From an uncultured Alcaligenaceae bacterium (GTDB taxonomy: Bacteria > Pseudomonadota > Gammaproteobacteria > Burkholderiales > Burkholderiaceae_B), in NCBI GenBank assembly GCA_937952975.1, contig CALFXX010000022.1:1-64000 (forward strand): DNA of 64,000 nt. The letters are read 5' to 3'. Position numbers and translations under genes: made by a program. Positions 16,553 to 25,598 of this stretch are shown piece after piece (the first letter of the stretch is position 1; the number at the start of each line of letters is the position of its first letter). The notes under the pieces were generated by a model. The model was not told the origin of the DNA. It searched no databases and saw only the letters and a list, made by a program, of their open reading frames with translations.

Positions 16553-18781
16553 CTATTTGAGTACCGCGCTAGCTTGCGCTTGGGCGACGAGCTTATCTGC
16601 ATCCTCTGGCAACAGAAAACCCTCTTTCAGGGCACGCTCGGTTGCCTTTTTGACGGCTGCCACATAGCCGGCGTGATCCTGATATCGTTCTTGTAACGAC
16701 AGTCTTGGATCTTGATTAGCCGCTCGTTCGGCTGCTGTACGAGCAAACGGAATCATCCCACCCACGTAATCGCAAATCTGATCCTTGTGAAAAGGTTTGT
16801 CGCCGTCCGCAGTAACGTTCCATCCAAGATAGGTGCCAAGAGGCGCGTCTAGCAGTGCAACCGGGACTCCTCCTAATTCGTTTCCGTCCTGATCAACCTT
16901 TGGGGCATACATTTTCAAGATCTGCTTGATCTTTGGTGGTGCATACGAGGGTACGCCAGAGGCATCAAGCGCGTTGAACTGTGGGCCCCAGTCATAATCA
17001 AAGACCGGCATGATGAAATCGGCCTCTGGGATTGTGGGTCGTAGCCCAGGAAGCGTTGGAAAGCCCAAATCTTTTTTATTGGCGAGTGCAAGCGTGCCGC
17101 TGTGCTGCCCTGCGGCAGGAGCAAGTGTCGGAAACCGACTTGGAACGGGCGCTTTACCTGCGATCACCCAATCGCGAAACTGTACGCGTATGGCATTGAC
17201 GGTTTCGGTGTGCGGGACCGGATTCGCGGGCAAGACGCCAACGCCAAAGTTGTTACCAGGGCAAACGGGTCCTACCTTAGGGAGCGCAACGCCAGGCAGG
17301 CTCGTATCAAAGCCGCCTACGCCGCCACCATGCGTGCTGCTTGCGATGTAATAGCGTCTGACATTTTCAGGCAAAGGTAAATCAGTTTTTGCATCAGTAC
17401 CGACCCATTCAGGCGTAAGCTTCAGCGCCCAAACCTCTGCCGAGCCAAAGTGTTCGACGACCTTTGGGCAGGTATTGGTTGCAGAACAACGATCGAGAAT
17501 GCCGGCAGAGGGCAAGCCACGTATGGGATCAGGGTGAGGCAGCCACCATTGCGGCCCCTCACTGCCGGCCTGATAAAGCTCAAGCACGCCATCAGGCTGC
17601 GCCCATCTAAAATTTAAGGCGATACGTCGACCGGCAATGATGGGCCAGGCACCTTCATGCACGACGCCACCTTGCTCTGCCTGGTTAAAGCCCAAGTGCA
17701 ACCAGCCTCGTAAAAAATTACCTGATTGCGAAATGCCACGACCAATACTGTATTTGACAAGGTGTGCAACTGGATTTGCGGTGCCCGCATCATCTTTGTC
17801 TGAGTGCTTGAAGAAGTGACCGACATCTCGCCAGGCGGCTAAGCCTACGCCCAAGACATAAGGGTCTTGGGCAGTAAAGACCACTTGGTACAGGCGCTTA
17901 GCATCAAAACCATGTTTTAAACAAATGTGCGTGGCATCGGGAGTTCCTGGAAAAGGCGTCTTGTCATCGCATTTTGCCCAGGCCCACTCTGACGGCGGGA
18001 TAGACACTTCGTTAATCGCCGTACCTTGCATGGTTTCGCCGCCGCGCGAAACAAGTGTCGCCTTTGTGGTGTCGAGTGAGGCGGGCTTGTAAGGGACTGG
18101 ATTCGTTTGCACCAGTAAGGGCTGCGAGCCCATCCCCGAGCGATTGACGATACGCCCAAACACTTCGCCCGTTACAGGTTCGCCCGTTGCGAGGCGCGCG
18201 ACGGGCACTTGAAGAAACTGCATGCCTTTCACGCTGGCTGTAGGCCGTACGGCAGTCGCGCCGGCATTGTCGCCCTGCCAGGCACTTGCTAACAGAATGT
18301 CACCAAAGGCCTGTTCTTGTGGGGCAAACGGAAACACACGACCACGGTTTGGTACGTCGTGCCAAAGCATGCCGCTTGCTTGCTTGGGATCAATTGGCTT
18401 GTACAGCACGAACGAAGCGACATAACGCACTTTGCCGTCAGCGTCTTTCGCGAGTTCAATATCTTGAATCAATGCGTTTTGCGGCAACCTTGGGTCAAGT
18501 TCACCAAAGGCTCGGCCTGCGATGATTTCGTAAGGGATCTTTGAACCGTTGACAAAGGTTTGGGCGCCTGTGGATAGTTCGGCGGTTGAGTTCGTAGCTG
18601 GTGCCATAGTCAGCGTTTCATCAACAACGATTTTTGTGACGCGCGCGTCAGCACTTGTGCACACGACCAGGCTTGCGGCGATGGACATGAGCAGTCGTTG
18701 CAGCGCAGAGAACTCTTTGCCGGTCAACAGAGCTTTTACGTCAGAAAATATGGCGTTGCTCGTTTTGTGATTTTGTTTCAT
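16553..18781 (-). CDS. Large alpha/beta hydrolase domain protein (Abhydrolase_10 type), predicted exported
   Basis: A 742-residue protein. A hydrophobic stretch at about residues 29-47 ending TSADA looks like a late signal peptide; a start at Met32 would make this conventional, but no better ribosome site supports it. A nucleophile-type element GISQSGN lies at about 349-355, and the AWPIIAGRR and SSTHGGG stretches fit the poorly characterised Abhydrolase_10 family. The reaction is unknown, probably ester hydrolysis of a complex substrate. It follows the MetX-like hydrolase by 13 bases and converges on the rhodanese gene with 2 bases between the stops. Confidence 0.75.
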   Translation of the reverse strand: MKQNHKTSNAIFSDVKALLTGKEFSALQRLLMSIAASLVVCTSADARVTKIVVDETLTMAPATNSTAELSTGAQTFVNGSKIPYEIIAGRAFGELDPRLPQNALIQDIELAKDADGKVRYVASFVLYKPIDPKQASGMLWHDVPNRGRVFPFAPQEQAFGDILLASAWQGDNAGATAVRPTASVKGMQFLQVPVARLATGEPVTGEVFGRIVNRSGMGSQPLLVQTNPVPYKPASLDTTKATLVSRGGETMQGTAINEVSIPPSEWAWAKCDDKTPFPGTPDATHICLKHGFDAKRLYQVVFTAQDPYVLGVGLAAWRDVGHFFKHSDKDDAGTANPVAHLVKYSIGRGISQSGNFLRGWLHLGFNQAEQGGVVHEGAWPIIAGRRIALNFRWAQPDGVLELYQAGSEGPQWWLPHPDPIRGLPSAGILDRCSATNTCPKVVEHFGSAEVWALKLTPEWVGTDAKTDLPLPENVRRYYIASSTHGGGVGGFDTSLPGVALPKVGPVCPGNNFGVGVLPANPVPHTETVNAIRVQFRDWVIAGKAPVPSRFPTLAPAAGQHSGTLALANKKDLGFPTLPGLRPTIPEADFIMPVFDYDWGPQFNALDASGVPSYAPPKIKQILKMYAPKVDQDGNELGGVPVALLDAPLGTYLGWNVTADGDKPFHKDQICDYVGGMIPFARTAAERAANQDPRLSLQERYQDHAGYVAAVKKATERALKEGFLLPEDADKLVAQAQASAVLK

Positions 18782-18794
18782 GTTGTCTCAGACA

Positions 18795-19862
18795 TTATTT
18801 TTTTTGTACAGGTACCGTTTGCAAAAACGCGGCGAGTTGCTTGTTCCACCACTTTGCTTGACCAGTCGTACCGTGCCCAGAGGTATCTGGGCTTGCGGGG
18901 ATCAAGAGAAGTTGGCTGTTAGGGATCCGCTTAAGTGCTGCTTCGACGACACCAAACTCGGGTGGGTTGCGTTCGTCATCGGCTGAGTTGATGACGAGTA
19001 CCCGAGCCTGAATTTTTTCGAGATTACTCGAGGGGTCGTAGTCGCGTGACGAATCCCATTGGTAGAGATTGTCGTTGGCATCCGCCTTTGACACAGCCTT
19101 CAAACGTTCACTTAGCAGTTGATCAGCAAGTTCGCGGCTTGGGGCAAGTTTTTGCAATCCCATATTGCCGCCACTTGTGCTGACTTGAAAGAATACCGAG
19201 GCGAACTGTAAGCTAGGCGGCTGTTGCGTGTAGTTACCGTTTTGCCAGGCGGGATCGTTGCGGATCGAATCGATAATTAGACGGCGCGTCAGCCAATTGC
19301 GGCCAGACATTGCCGCTGGCATCGATGCCATGGGCACCAACGCATCCATAAAAGTTGGGTGCGTGATGCCCCACAACCAGGTTTGCATCCCGCCCATTGA
19401 GTTGCCTAGAACCAAGTGTAGGTGCTTGAGTCCTAAGCCCTCGGTGACAAGACGATACTGGCCGGCCACCATGTCGTCGTAGTTGTATTGTGGAAATTTT
19501 GTACGTAAACCGTCAGACGGTTTGCTCGACGCACCCATGCCAATTGCATCGGGCAAAATAATAAAATATTTGTTGGCGTCAAGCGCCTGTCCCGGGCCAA
19601 ATAACTGACCGCCAAAGGCGGGATTCAGCATGCCGGTGCCTGTGCCTGCCGTGCCATGCAAAATGAGAACAGGTAAGCCGGTGGGGTCGCCTACAGTGGT
19701 GTAGCCGAGCTTGACTTCACTTAAGATTTCGCCCGTATGAAATTTAAAATCTTTGGCAATCCAGGTTGCGTGTTTAGGGGTGTGCGTAGTCTGCGCCATT
19801 GAATAAGCCGTAAAAAGATTAAACAAAATAAAACTCATGAATTTGAAATAACGCTGCATCAA
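18795..19862 (-). CDS. Exported alpha/beta hydrolase of the homoserine acetyltransferase-like family
   Basis: A 355-residue protein with a signal peptide ending near SMA-QTT (residue 23). The nucleophile elbow is GNSMGG (Ser155), the acid loop INSADDERNPPE, and a late His in SGHGTTG. The fold matches the MetX group, but the export signal and the context argue against methionine synthesis; members outside metabolic operons are usually annotated simply as hydrolases. Its ATG overlaps the nucleosidase stop by 4 bases (ATGA), and the large hydrolase gene follows. Confidence 0.85.
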   Translation of the reverse strand: MMQRYFKFMSFILFNLFTAYSMAQTTHTPKHATWIAKDFKFHTGEILSEVKLGYTTVGDPTGLPVLILHGTAGTGTGMLNPAFGGQLFGPGQALDANKYFIILPDAIGMGASSKPSDGLRTKFPQYNYDDMVAGQYRLVTEGLGLKHLHLVLGNSMGGMQTWLWGITHPTFMDALVPMASMPAAMSGRNWLTRRLIIDSIRNDPAWQNGNYTQQPPSLQFASVFFQVSTSGGNMGLQKLAPSRELADQLLSERLKAVSKADANDNLYQWDSSRDYDPSSNLEKIQARVLVINSADDERNPPEFGVVEAALKRIPNSQLLLIPASPDTSGHGTTGQAKWWNKQLAAFLQTVPVQKK

Positions 19863-20416
19863 AGTACCTCTTTTAGACGATCGATAAATAGGCGCTCGCC
19901 GTGGCGAACTTTCTGTTGCCAGTCCTGGCCCGAGTCTTCATTGGTATGGTCGGTGACGTATTTAAACGAACGCCAAGCGATGTTGTGATCGTAGGCAATG
20001 GCAGCGATTGCAAAAAGCTCCATATCAACGACATCGACATTATTTGTCTCAAACCAAGGGTCTTTGGCTGTCACAAAGCTGTCGCCTGTGCCGCAGGTGT
20101 ACACGCCCGAGCCTGAAAGGTATTCGTAGGGGCGTGTACAAAAGGGAACCTGCCCACGCGGCGCGAGGGGTTCGGCGATCATATCGCGCTGAACCACACG
20201 CTGAATTTCAATGAGCCCGTTAGCGTGTGGCCGAACCGCCCCGACCGTACCAAAATTGAAAATGCGCAGAGGCCGAGTTTGCGAAATCGCCTTGTACGTG
20301 GCTATCGCTGCGTTGAGCTTACCAATGCCAGAGTAAAAAATCTGTACCCCTTGAGGGAGCAGGCTGGCGTCTAACTCATCGGCGAGTGCAGTAATGATGA
20401 TGGTGTCGGTTGTCAT
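19859..20416 (-). CDS. Short MTA/SAH nucleosidase-like phosphorylase-fold protein
   Basis: A 185-residue purine-nucleosidase fold, shorter than the usual ~230. It shows FNFGTVGAVRPH, CGTGDSFV and VVDMELFAIA, the positions of the ribose-binding Glu and of the substrate loop, then a VTDHTNEDSGQDW stretch. It would cleave an N-glycosidic bond in methylthioadenosine, S-adenosylhomocysteine or a similar nucleoside in the cytosol. It heads an operon with two predicted exported hydrolases, an odd pairing. It is divergent from the Bug gene. Confidence 0.8.
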   Translation of the reverse strand: MTTDTIIITALADELDASLLPQGVQIFYSGIGKLNAAIATYKAISQTRPLRIFNFGTVGAVRPHANGLIEIQRVVQRDMIAEPLAPRGQVPFCTRPYEYLSGSGVYTCGTGDSFVTAKDPWFETNNVDVVDMELFAIAAIAYDHNIAWRSFKYVTDHTNEDSGQDWQQKVRHGERLFIDRLKEVL

Positions 20417-20502
20417 GTGACTTTACGTAAATCAGTTAATCTACATCATATGCCGACACAATTAGACAAACAACGATGCCGTGCAATATCGAGGGAGTCG
20501 CT

Positions 20503-21486
20503 ATGAAGCTTTTGCGTAATGTCTCAAGTCGCCTCGCGTCCATGCTGTTTTTCTTAGGGATCGCCTGTTCGAGTCTCGCTCAAACGAATCGCGAGTTTCC
20601 AAGTAAGCCGGTTCGTGTTGTGGTGGGGCTTGGCCCCGGTAGTAGCATGGATTTAGTCGCGCGAACGCTGGGGCCCGCGTTGACAGAAATCTGGGGTCAC
20701 CCGGTTGTGATTGAGAATCGCGTGGGTGCAGCAGGCAACATTGCAGCTGATTTGGTGGCTCGTGCCACCGACGGGCACACGCTACTGTTTGCGCAAAACG
20801 CGATCACGATCAGCGCCTCGTTGTATCCCAAGCTAACCTACGATCTACGACGCGACTTGAGTCCTGTGACGCAGCTTACCGCCATGCCGCATGTCATTGT
20901 GACGAATGTGTCGGTGCCTGCGCGCACGCTTTCCGAGCTATTGGCGTTGGCAAAAAGCAGTCCAACGCAACTTAACTTAAGTTCAGCAGGCATCGGAAAC
21001 GCAGATCATATGGCGGCCGAACTGCTGGCTTATCAGGCGGGCGTGCGGCTAGTGCATATTCCATATAACAGTGGCTCGCTTGCGATAAATGCACTGATTG
21101 CGGGTGATGCACAGATTTATCTTCCAGGGTTGCCTGTGAGTTTGTCCTTAATTCAAGCTGGAAAAATTCGCGCCTTAGCCGTGACTGGCTCAAGCCGTTC
21201 AAGCACCCTGCCTGAAGTACCTACCGTACAAGAGTCGGGTATCGCGGGGTATCAAACGGTCCTTTGGTATGGATTGTTCGCGCCATCAACAATGCCTAAG
21301 GTTGAGATTGAAAAGATCGCCACAGACGCAGGTCGGGCACTGCGGATGCCGCTCGTGAAAGATAAACTTCGCACGACAGGAATCGATGCGGTTGGTAATA
21401 CACCGACTGAATTCAAGAGCTTTGTTGAGACCGAAATCGATCGCTGGGCATTGATAGTGCGCGAGCGACAGCTGCAGCCTGACTAA
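20503..21486 (+). CDS. Bug/TctC-family periplasmic solute-binding protein
   Basis: A protein of about 327 residues with a signal peptide (cleavage near SLA-QTN) and the Bug signature region (FPSKPVRVVVGLGPGS and IAADLVARA). These proteins bind carboxylates or similar small solutes for tripartite tricarboxylate transport or sensing. ATG 20503 is chosen over 20476 because GAGGGAG lies 5 bases before it and the signal peptide then starts normally. No TctA/TctB membrane genes are near, so this is an orphan. A metal-type ABC permease gene follows after 16 bases, which does not fit a common pathway. Confidence 0.88.
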   Translation: MKLLRNVSSRLASMLFFLGIACSSLAQTNREFPSKPVRVVVGLGPGSSMDLVARTLGPALTEIWGHPVVIENRVGAAGNIAADLVARATDGHTLLFAQNAITISASLYPKLTYDLRRDLSPVTQLTAMPHVIVTNVSVPARTLSELLALAKSSPTQLNLSSAGIGNADHMAAELLAYQAGVRLVHIPYNSGSLAINALIAGDAQIYLPGLPVSLSLIQAGKIRALAVTGSSRSSTLPEVPTVQESGIAGYQTVLWYGLFAPSTMPKVEIEKIATDAGRALRMPLVKDKLRTTGIDAVGNTPTEFKSFVETEIDRWALIVRERQLQPD

Positions 21487-21502
21487 ATAAATCGGATATT
21501 GC

Positions 21503-22282
21503 ATGAGTGCATTACTTATTTCTTTGAATGACCTGTCTTGGTCGATTCTATTGCCCGCGTTTTGTGCGGGTGTGCTGGTGATGGCAACGCATGTACCGTT
21601 AGGGATACAGGTGTTGCAGCGAGGCATCATTTTTATTGATTTGGCGATTGCGCAGGTTGCGGGGCTTGGTGCGTATTTGGTCACGATGGTCTTGGGCAGT
21701 GAGGCACCCGTCGCGTGGGTGCAGGTGGGCGCGATGGGGATGGCCTTGGTAGCAGCCTGGCTGCTGGTGGCAACTGAGCGTGTGACCACCCGCTATCAAG
21801 AGCCTGTCATTGGCATCGTGTTCGTATTAGCGGCGACAGCGGTCGTGCTGTTATTGTCTAACGACCCGCACGGCGGACAACATCTGTCTGAACTTCTGGC
21901 AGGCCAAATTTTGTGGATCGGATGGGGTCAGATTTTTTATTCTGCACTGTTGACCTGCGCCTTGTTAGGGGCAATATTTTTATTTCAAGGTAAGCGTGCC
22001 TGGTTTTATAGCTTGTTCGCCGTGGCCATCACTGTTTCAGTGCAACTTGTTGGGGTCTATCTTGTTTTTGCGACCTTGATCATCCCCGCACTGGCAACAA
22101 TCAAGCTCAATGGCACGAGGCTGCGACTTTGGGCGACCTATTTAGTTGCGGTGGCTGGCTACGTGTTGGGCTTGTTGGGTTCGGCGACACTCGACCTGCC
22201 CACGGGCCCACTGATCGTTTGGGCGCTGGCGGTTGCTGGTGTTGTTGCGCTGCTGTTACAGCGTAGTGGGCGCAGTACATAG
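21503..22282 (+). CDS. Orphan zinc/manganese-type ABC transporter permease (ZnuB-like)
   Basis: A 259-residue hydrophobic protein of the ABC-3 family with about 8 membrane helices. Typical stretches are GIQVLQRGIIFIDLAIAQVAGLG near residue 33 and VGVYLVFATLIIPALA near 180. It would form the membrane channel for Zn2+ or Mn2+ uptake. Neither the ATPase nor the metal-binding protein is in the window, so partners must lie elsewhere or the protein works with a shared ATPase. Its TAG stop is inside the left arm of the inverted repeat at 22280-22346. Confidence 0.85.
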   Translation: MSALLISLNDLSWSILLPAFCAGVLVMATHVPLGIQVLQRGIIFIDLAIAQVAGLGAYLVTMVLGSEAPVAWVQVGAMGMALVAAWLLVATERVTTRYQEPVIGIVFVLAATAVVLLLSNDPHGGQHLSELLAGQILWIGWGQIFYSALLTCALLGAIFLFQGKRAWFYSLFAVAITVSVQLVGVYLVFATLIIPALATIKLNGTRLRLWATYLVAVAGYVLGLLGSATLDLPTGPLIVWALAVAGVVALLLQRSGRST

Positions 22283-22346
22283 TTTTAACGATGCTGAGTT
22301 TTGGGCAGCGCGAGCGCGTTGCCACTCGCTCAGGTGGTTAAAACTA
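22280..22346. terminator. Inverted repeat between convergent genes, possible bidirectional terminator
   Basis: A perfect 10-base repeat (TAGTTTTAAC at 22280-22289, GTTAAAACTA at 22337-22346) encloses further pairing: CTGAG/CTCAG and a GC-rich inner stem with GGCAGCGC opposite GCGCGTTGCC. Both genes end in TAG stops that form the outermost bases. In either direction the RNA would fold into a long hairpin ending in an A/U-rich arm. A true U tract outside the stem is missing, so it may instead protect both 3' ends. Confidence 0.5.
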
Positions 22347-22787
22347 TGAAGCTTCTTTAGGCCATAACACCATTTGTGTGCAACGAAACAAAGCAATTTT
22401 TTTACCGGTCGCCTGATCGCTGACAACGGCATCCCAAACCTGCGTGTTGCCGCCAAGATGCTGGGCTGTTGCGGTGCACAAAATCACTTCGCCCTCGCCG
22501 CGCACAGTCCCTAAGTGATTGCTTTTGAGTTCAATGGTGGTGAACGAGAGTGCGCCCTGCGGTAAGTGGGCCATCGTTGCGTAGCCACAGGTGGTGTCGG
22601 CCAGGGCAATGACGCTTGCCGCGTGCAAGTAGGTGTTGGGGGCGAAATGGACTTTGCGCAGGACCATTCGGCTTTTTAGTGTGTTTTCTGAGACTTCGAG
22701 CGCTTCAACACCCATCAGTCCTGGCAGATTTTCACCGCTGCGCTGATTCAGGACGGTGACGGTCATTTCTGGGCGAAGCTTAGACAT
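22344..22787 (-). CDS. PaaI-family hotdog thioesterase
   Basis: A 147-residue single hotdog domain. The ALADTTCGYATMAHLP stretch holds the Asp position of the PaaI/YbgC-like active site, and LKSNHLGTV follows. It probably hydrolyses aromatic or short acyl-CoA esters in the cytosol, a housekeeping role that frees CoA from stalled catabolism. It is a single gene convergent with the ABC permease, ending in the shared inverted repeat. Confidence 0.85.
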   Translation of the reverse strand: MSKLRPEMTVTVLNQRSGENLPGLMGVEALEVSENTLKSRMVLRKVHFAPNTYLHAASVIALADTTCGYATMAHLPQGALSFTTIELKSNHLGTVRGEGEVILCTATAQHLGGNTQVWDAVVSDQATGKKIALFRCTQMVLWPKEAS

Positions 22788-22915
22788 CTTGTGAATCTCT
22801 TGTGAAAAGTGAAAAAAAACGTGTACTTTGTAGCATTAAGCCCGCTGCGATGCTTTTCTGCTCTTGATCGCGCAGGCAGACCAAGATTATGCATGACCTT
22901 GCCAAGGATTAAAAA

Positions 22916-24139
22916 GTGTTGCCTCCAACCAATAAAAAGATACCCACCCCGACCTTGATGGCGAACGATCGGCTAGTACAAGGTTTTTCAAGTAAGCGAC
23001 TCGCCCATTTAACGACCGTCATGCAGTCGCAGGTCGAGGCTGGTATGTTTCCTGGCGCAGTGACGGCCATTTTGCATCGCAATCAGTTGGTGCATTTCGA
23101 GGCGCACGGGTATTTAGATGCAGCGCGTAGTCAACCGATGACAAAGGATGCGTTGTTTCGTCTGGCATCCATGACCAAGCCTTTAGTAACGACGGTAGCA
23201 ATGATGATGGTCGAACAAGGTGTGTTTAGCCTTCAGGACCCAATCATTCGATGGTTGCCTGAGCTCAAGGACTTAGTGGTTGAAACGCCTGAGGGCGATG
23301 TGCCACTGGCGCGTCCGATTTGGGTGCAGGACTTGATGCGTCATACGTCGGGCTTTGTGTACTCTGGGATGACGCAGTCGGCACGCATTAAAGCTTTATA
23401 CGAGCAACACAACATTGAATCGCGGGTGCATGACATCAGTGCTGATGAGATGTTGCGCAACTTAGGCAACATCCCCTTGGCGCACCAACCTGGTACGTTT
23501 TGGGAGTATTCGATTTCGGTTGACGTCTTAGGACTCTTGCTTGAGCGGGTCTTGGGTCAACCACTAGATGTGATCGTGGCGCGAGCATTACTTGAACCGC
23601 TGGGCATGAAAGATACCGTATGGTGGGTCACGCCCGAGCAAGAAAAAAAGCTGGCACAAACGCTTGATGATGATCCGCTGAAAGTTGGTATGCTCAAGTC
23701 TTATCGGCAGCATTACAACCCAGCAGGCAAAAGTTATTTTAAAGGCGGGGCCGGCTTAATCGGTTCGACGGCTGATTACCTTCGTTACTTGCAAATGATG
23801 ATCAATCAGGGTGAATTTGAAGGCAAGCGCTACTTGTCGCGTAAGTCGGTTGAGTTGATGCTCTCGCAACACACCGTTGGTATGGCGGGTACGACCATTG
23901 CGAATACCGGGCCCGGCTATGGATTCGGTTTGGGTTTTGCCATCCGACAGGGGCAGGGCATGGGCTGGGTGCCTGGCTCGACCAATGATGCGATGTGGGC
24001 TGGCGTGTGGGGCACCAGCTTTTGGTTAGATCCAGCCGAGCACCTTGCTGCGGTGATCATGGCGCAAGGTCCTACACACAAGACGCATACGCGTATGCTC
24101 TTTAAAAATTTAGTCTACGGTGCGCTCGTTGGCGACTAA
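22916..24139 (+). CDS. Cytosolic serine hydrolase, beta-lactamase/esterase family (class C fold)
   Basis: A 407-residue serine hydrolase of the Beta-lactamase (PF00144) family. It has the nucleophile motif SMTK (Ser85-Lys88), Tyr198 in WEYSIS (the YxN position), and a C-terminal HTVGM/GLGFAIR region. No signal peptide is visible, so it should act in the cytosol as an esterase, amidase or transacylase rather than as a resistance enzyme. The GTG start is supported by AAGGA 7 bases upstream. The next gene is a close paralogue with a signal peptide, which points to tandem duplication. Confidence 0.88.
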   Translation: MLPPTNKKIPTPTLMANDRLVQGFSSKRLAHLTTVMQSQVEAGMFPGAVTAILHRNQLVHFEAHGYLDAARSQPMTKDALFRLASMTKPLVTTVAMMMVEQGVFSLQDPIIRWLPELKDLVVETPEGDVPLARPIWVQDLMRHTSGFVYSGMTQSARIKALYEQHNIESRVHDISADEMLRNLGNIPLAHQPGTFWEYSISVDVLGLLLERVLGQPLDVIVARALLEPLGMKDTVWWVTPEQEKKLAQTLDDDPLKVGMLKSYRQHYNPAGKSYFKGGAGLIGSTADYLRYLQMMINQGEFEGKRYLSRKSVELMLSQHTVGMAGTTIANTGPGYGFGLGFAIRQGQGMGWVPGSTNDAMWAGVWGTSFWLDPAEHLAAVIMAQGPTHKTHTRMLFKNLVYGALVGD

Positions 24140-24250
24140 ATAAAAAATTAGCTGTTGAGAAGGTTTAATCAGCACTCGAATAATTGAACGATAGATTGCA
24201 GTACCTGAATGCCTGAACGATTCATCTTATAGAAATTCTGGAGAGACAAC

Positions 24251-25597
24251 ATGACATTTTCAAAAAATCAATGCTCGCGCACACGAGCGCATCGCGCAGG
24301 TTGGGCGTTTGCTGCAACCATGCTGCTCGCAGCGCCGGCAACCTTTGCGCAGTCGGCTGCGCAGCCAGCGGCTGCATCTCAGCCTGTCGTTGCGGCTCAG
24401 CCCGTTGCCGCAGCCCAACCTGTCGCCGGAGCCGTGATCCAAGGCTTTTCAAGCGACCGCCTGGCGCGTATTGGCCCCTCGATGCAAGAGCAAGTTCGCA
24501 ACGGTATGTTTGCAGGCGCGGTCACAATGGTCGCGCGCAATGGTGTTTTGGTTCATAGCGAAGCACATGGTTTTTTGGATGCTGCTAAATCGAAACCGAT
24601 GCCTAAAGATGCATTATTTCGGCTGGCGTCTATGACCAAACCTTTGGTCACTGTTGCGGCCATGATGATGGTTGAACAAGGCAAAATGGGCTTGAACGAT
24701 CCACTGACAAAATGGATGCCTGAATTGAAAGATTTGAAGGTTGAAACCGCAAGCGGTGATGTGCCGCTGAACCGTCCGATCTGGGTGCAAGACGTGATGC
24801 GACATACTTCAGGCTTTGTTTACGCTGGTGGTACGAAATCGCAACGCATTAAAAAAATGTATGACGATCTCAATATCGAAGCGCGCGAAACAGATATCAC
24901 TGCCGATGAGATGTTGAAAAACCTGGGACAAATTCCGTTAGCGAACCAGCCCGGTACTGTTTGGGAATATTCAATATCAGTTGACGTGTTGGGCTTGTTG
25001 CTTGAGCGTGTCGCGCAAAAACCGCTAGATGCCATTTTGAATGAGTTATTACTGGGTCCCTTGGGGATGAAAGAGACGACTTGGTGGGTGCAACCCGATC
25101 AGCTTGGTCGAATCGCCGAGACGCTTGACAGTGATCCCTTGAAAGTTGAGATGCTTAAGTCTTATCGTCAAACTTACAACCCGCTGGGCAAGAGTTACTT
25201 CAAAGGTGGTGCGGGCTTGGTTGGCACAGCGACGGATTACCTGAAGTTTTTACAAATGATGGTGAATGGCGGTGAGCTTGACGGTAAGCGTTACTTGTCG
25301 CGTAAGACCGTCGAGTTCATGCTGTCGCAGCATACGGTTGGAATGGGCGGCAGCACGATCGCCAGCACAGGGCCTGGGTACGGCTTTGGTTTGGGCTTTG
25401 CGGTGCGTCTGGATGAGGGGATGGCTTGGGTGCCTGGCTCAAAAGGCGACGCGATGTGGGCCGGTGCGTGGGGCACAAGCTTCTGGATCGACCCTAAAGA
25501 AAAACTTGCTGCGGTGATCATGGCGCAAGGGCCATCGAACCGCACCCATACTCGCATGCTGTACAAAAATTTGGTTTACGGGGCGTTAGTTAAATAA
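24251..25597 (+). CDS. Exported serine hydrolase, paralogue of the preceding gene
   Basis: A 448-residue protein whose residues from about 62 onward match the upstream protein almost end to end; by eye well over half the positions are identical. It adds a signal peptide (AATMLLAAPATFA) and an Ala/Gln/Pro/Val repeat linker of QPV-type units at about residues 35-61. The motifs SMTK (Ser127-Lys130) and WEYSIS are kept, so it should be active in the periplasm. GGAGAG lies just before the ATG. Duplication followed by different targeting is inferred from the alignment. Confidence 0.9.
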   Translation: MTFSKNQCSRTRAHRAGWAFAATMLLAAPATFAQSAAQPAAASQPVVAAQPVAAAQPVAGAVIQGFSSDRLARIGPSMQEQVRNGMFAGAVTMVARNGVLVHSEAHGFLDAAKSKPMPKDALFRLASMTKPLVTVAAMMMVEQGKMGLNDPLTKWMPELKDLKVETASGDVPLNRPIWVQDVMRHTSGFVYAGGTKSQRIKKMYDDLNIEARETDITADEMLKNLGQIPLANQPGTVWEYSISVDVLGLLLERVAQKPLDAILNELLLGPLGMKETTWWVQPDQLGRIAETLDSDPLKVEMLKSYRQTYNPLGKSYFKGGAGLVGTATDYLKFLQMMVNGGELDGKRYLSRKTVEFMLSQHTVGMGGSTIASTGPGYGFGLGFAVRLDEGMAWVPGSKGDAMWAGAWGTSFWIDPKEKLAAVIMAQGPSNRTHTRMLYKNLVYGALVK

Positions 25598-25598
25598 C

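Noticed and set aside
18795..19862. The MetX-like hydrolase as homoserine O-acetyltransferase of methionine synthesis
   Set aside because: It has a signal peptide and no methionine genes nearby.
20476..20502. Upstream ATG of the Bug gene as the real start
   Set aside because: The downstream ATG at 20503 has a strong GAGGGAG site and gives a normal signal peptide; the upstream one has neither.
22916..25597. The beta-lactamase-fold genes as antibiotic-resistance genes
   Set aside because: The SMTK/YSI motifs fit the broad esterase/DD-peptidase-like PF00144 group; the first protein has no export signal and the operon context is metabolic.
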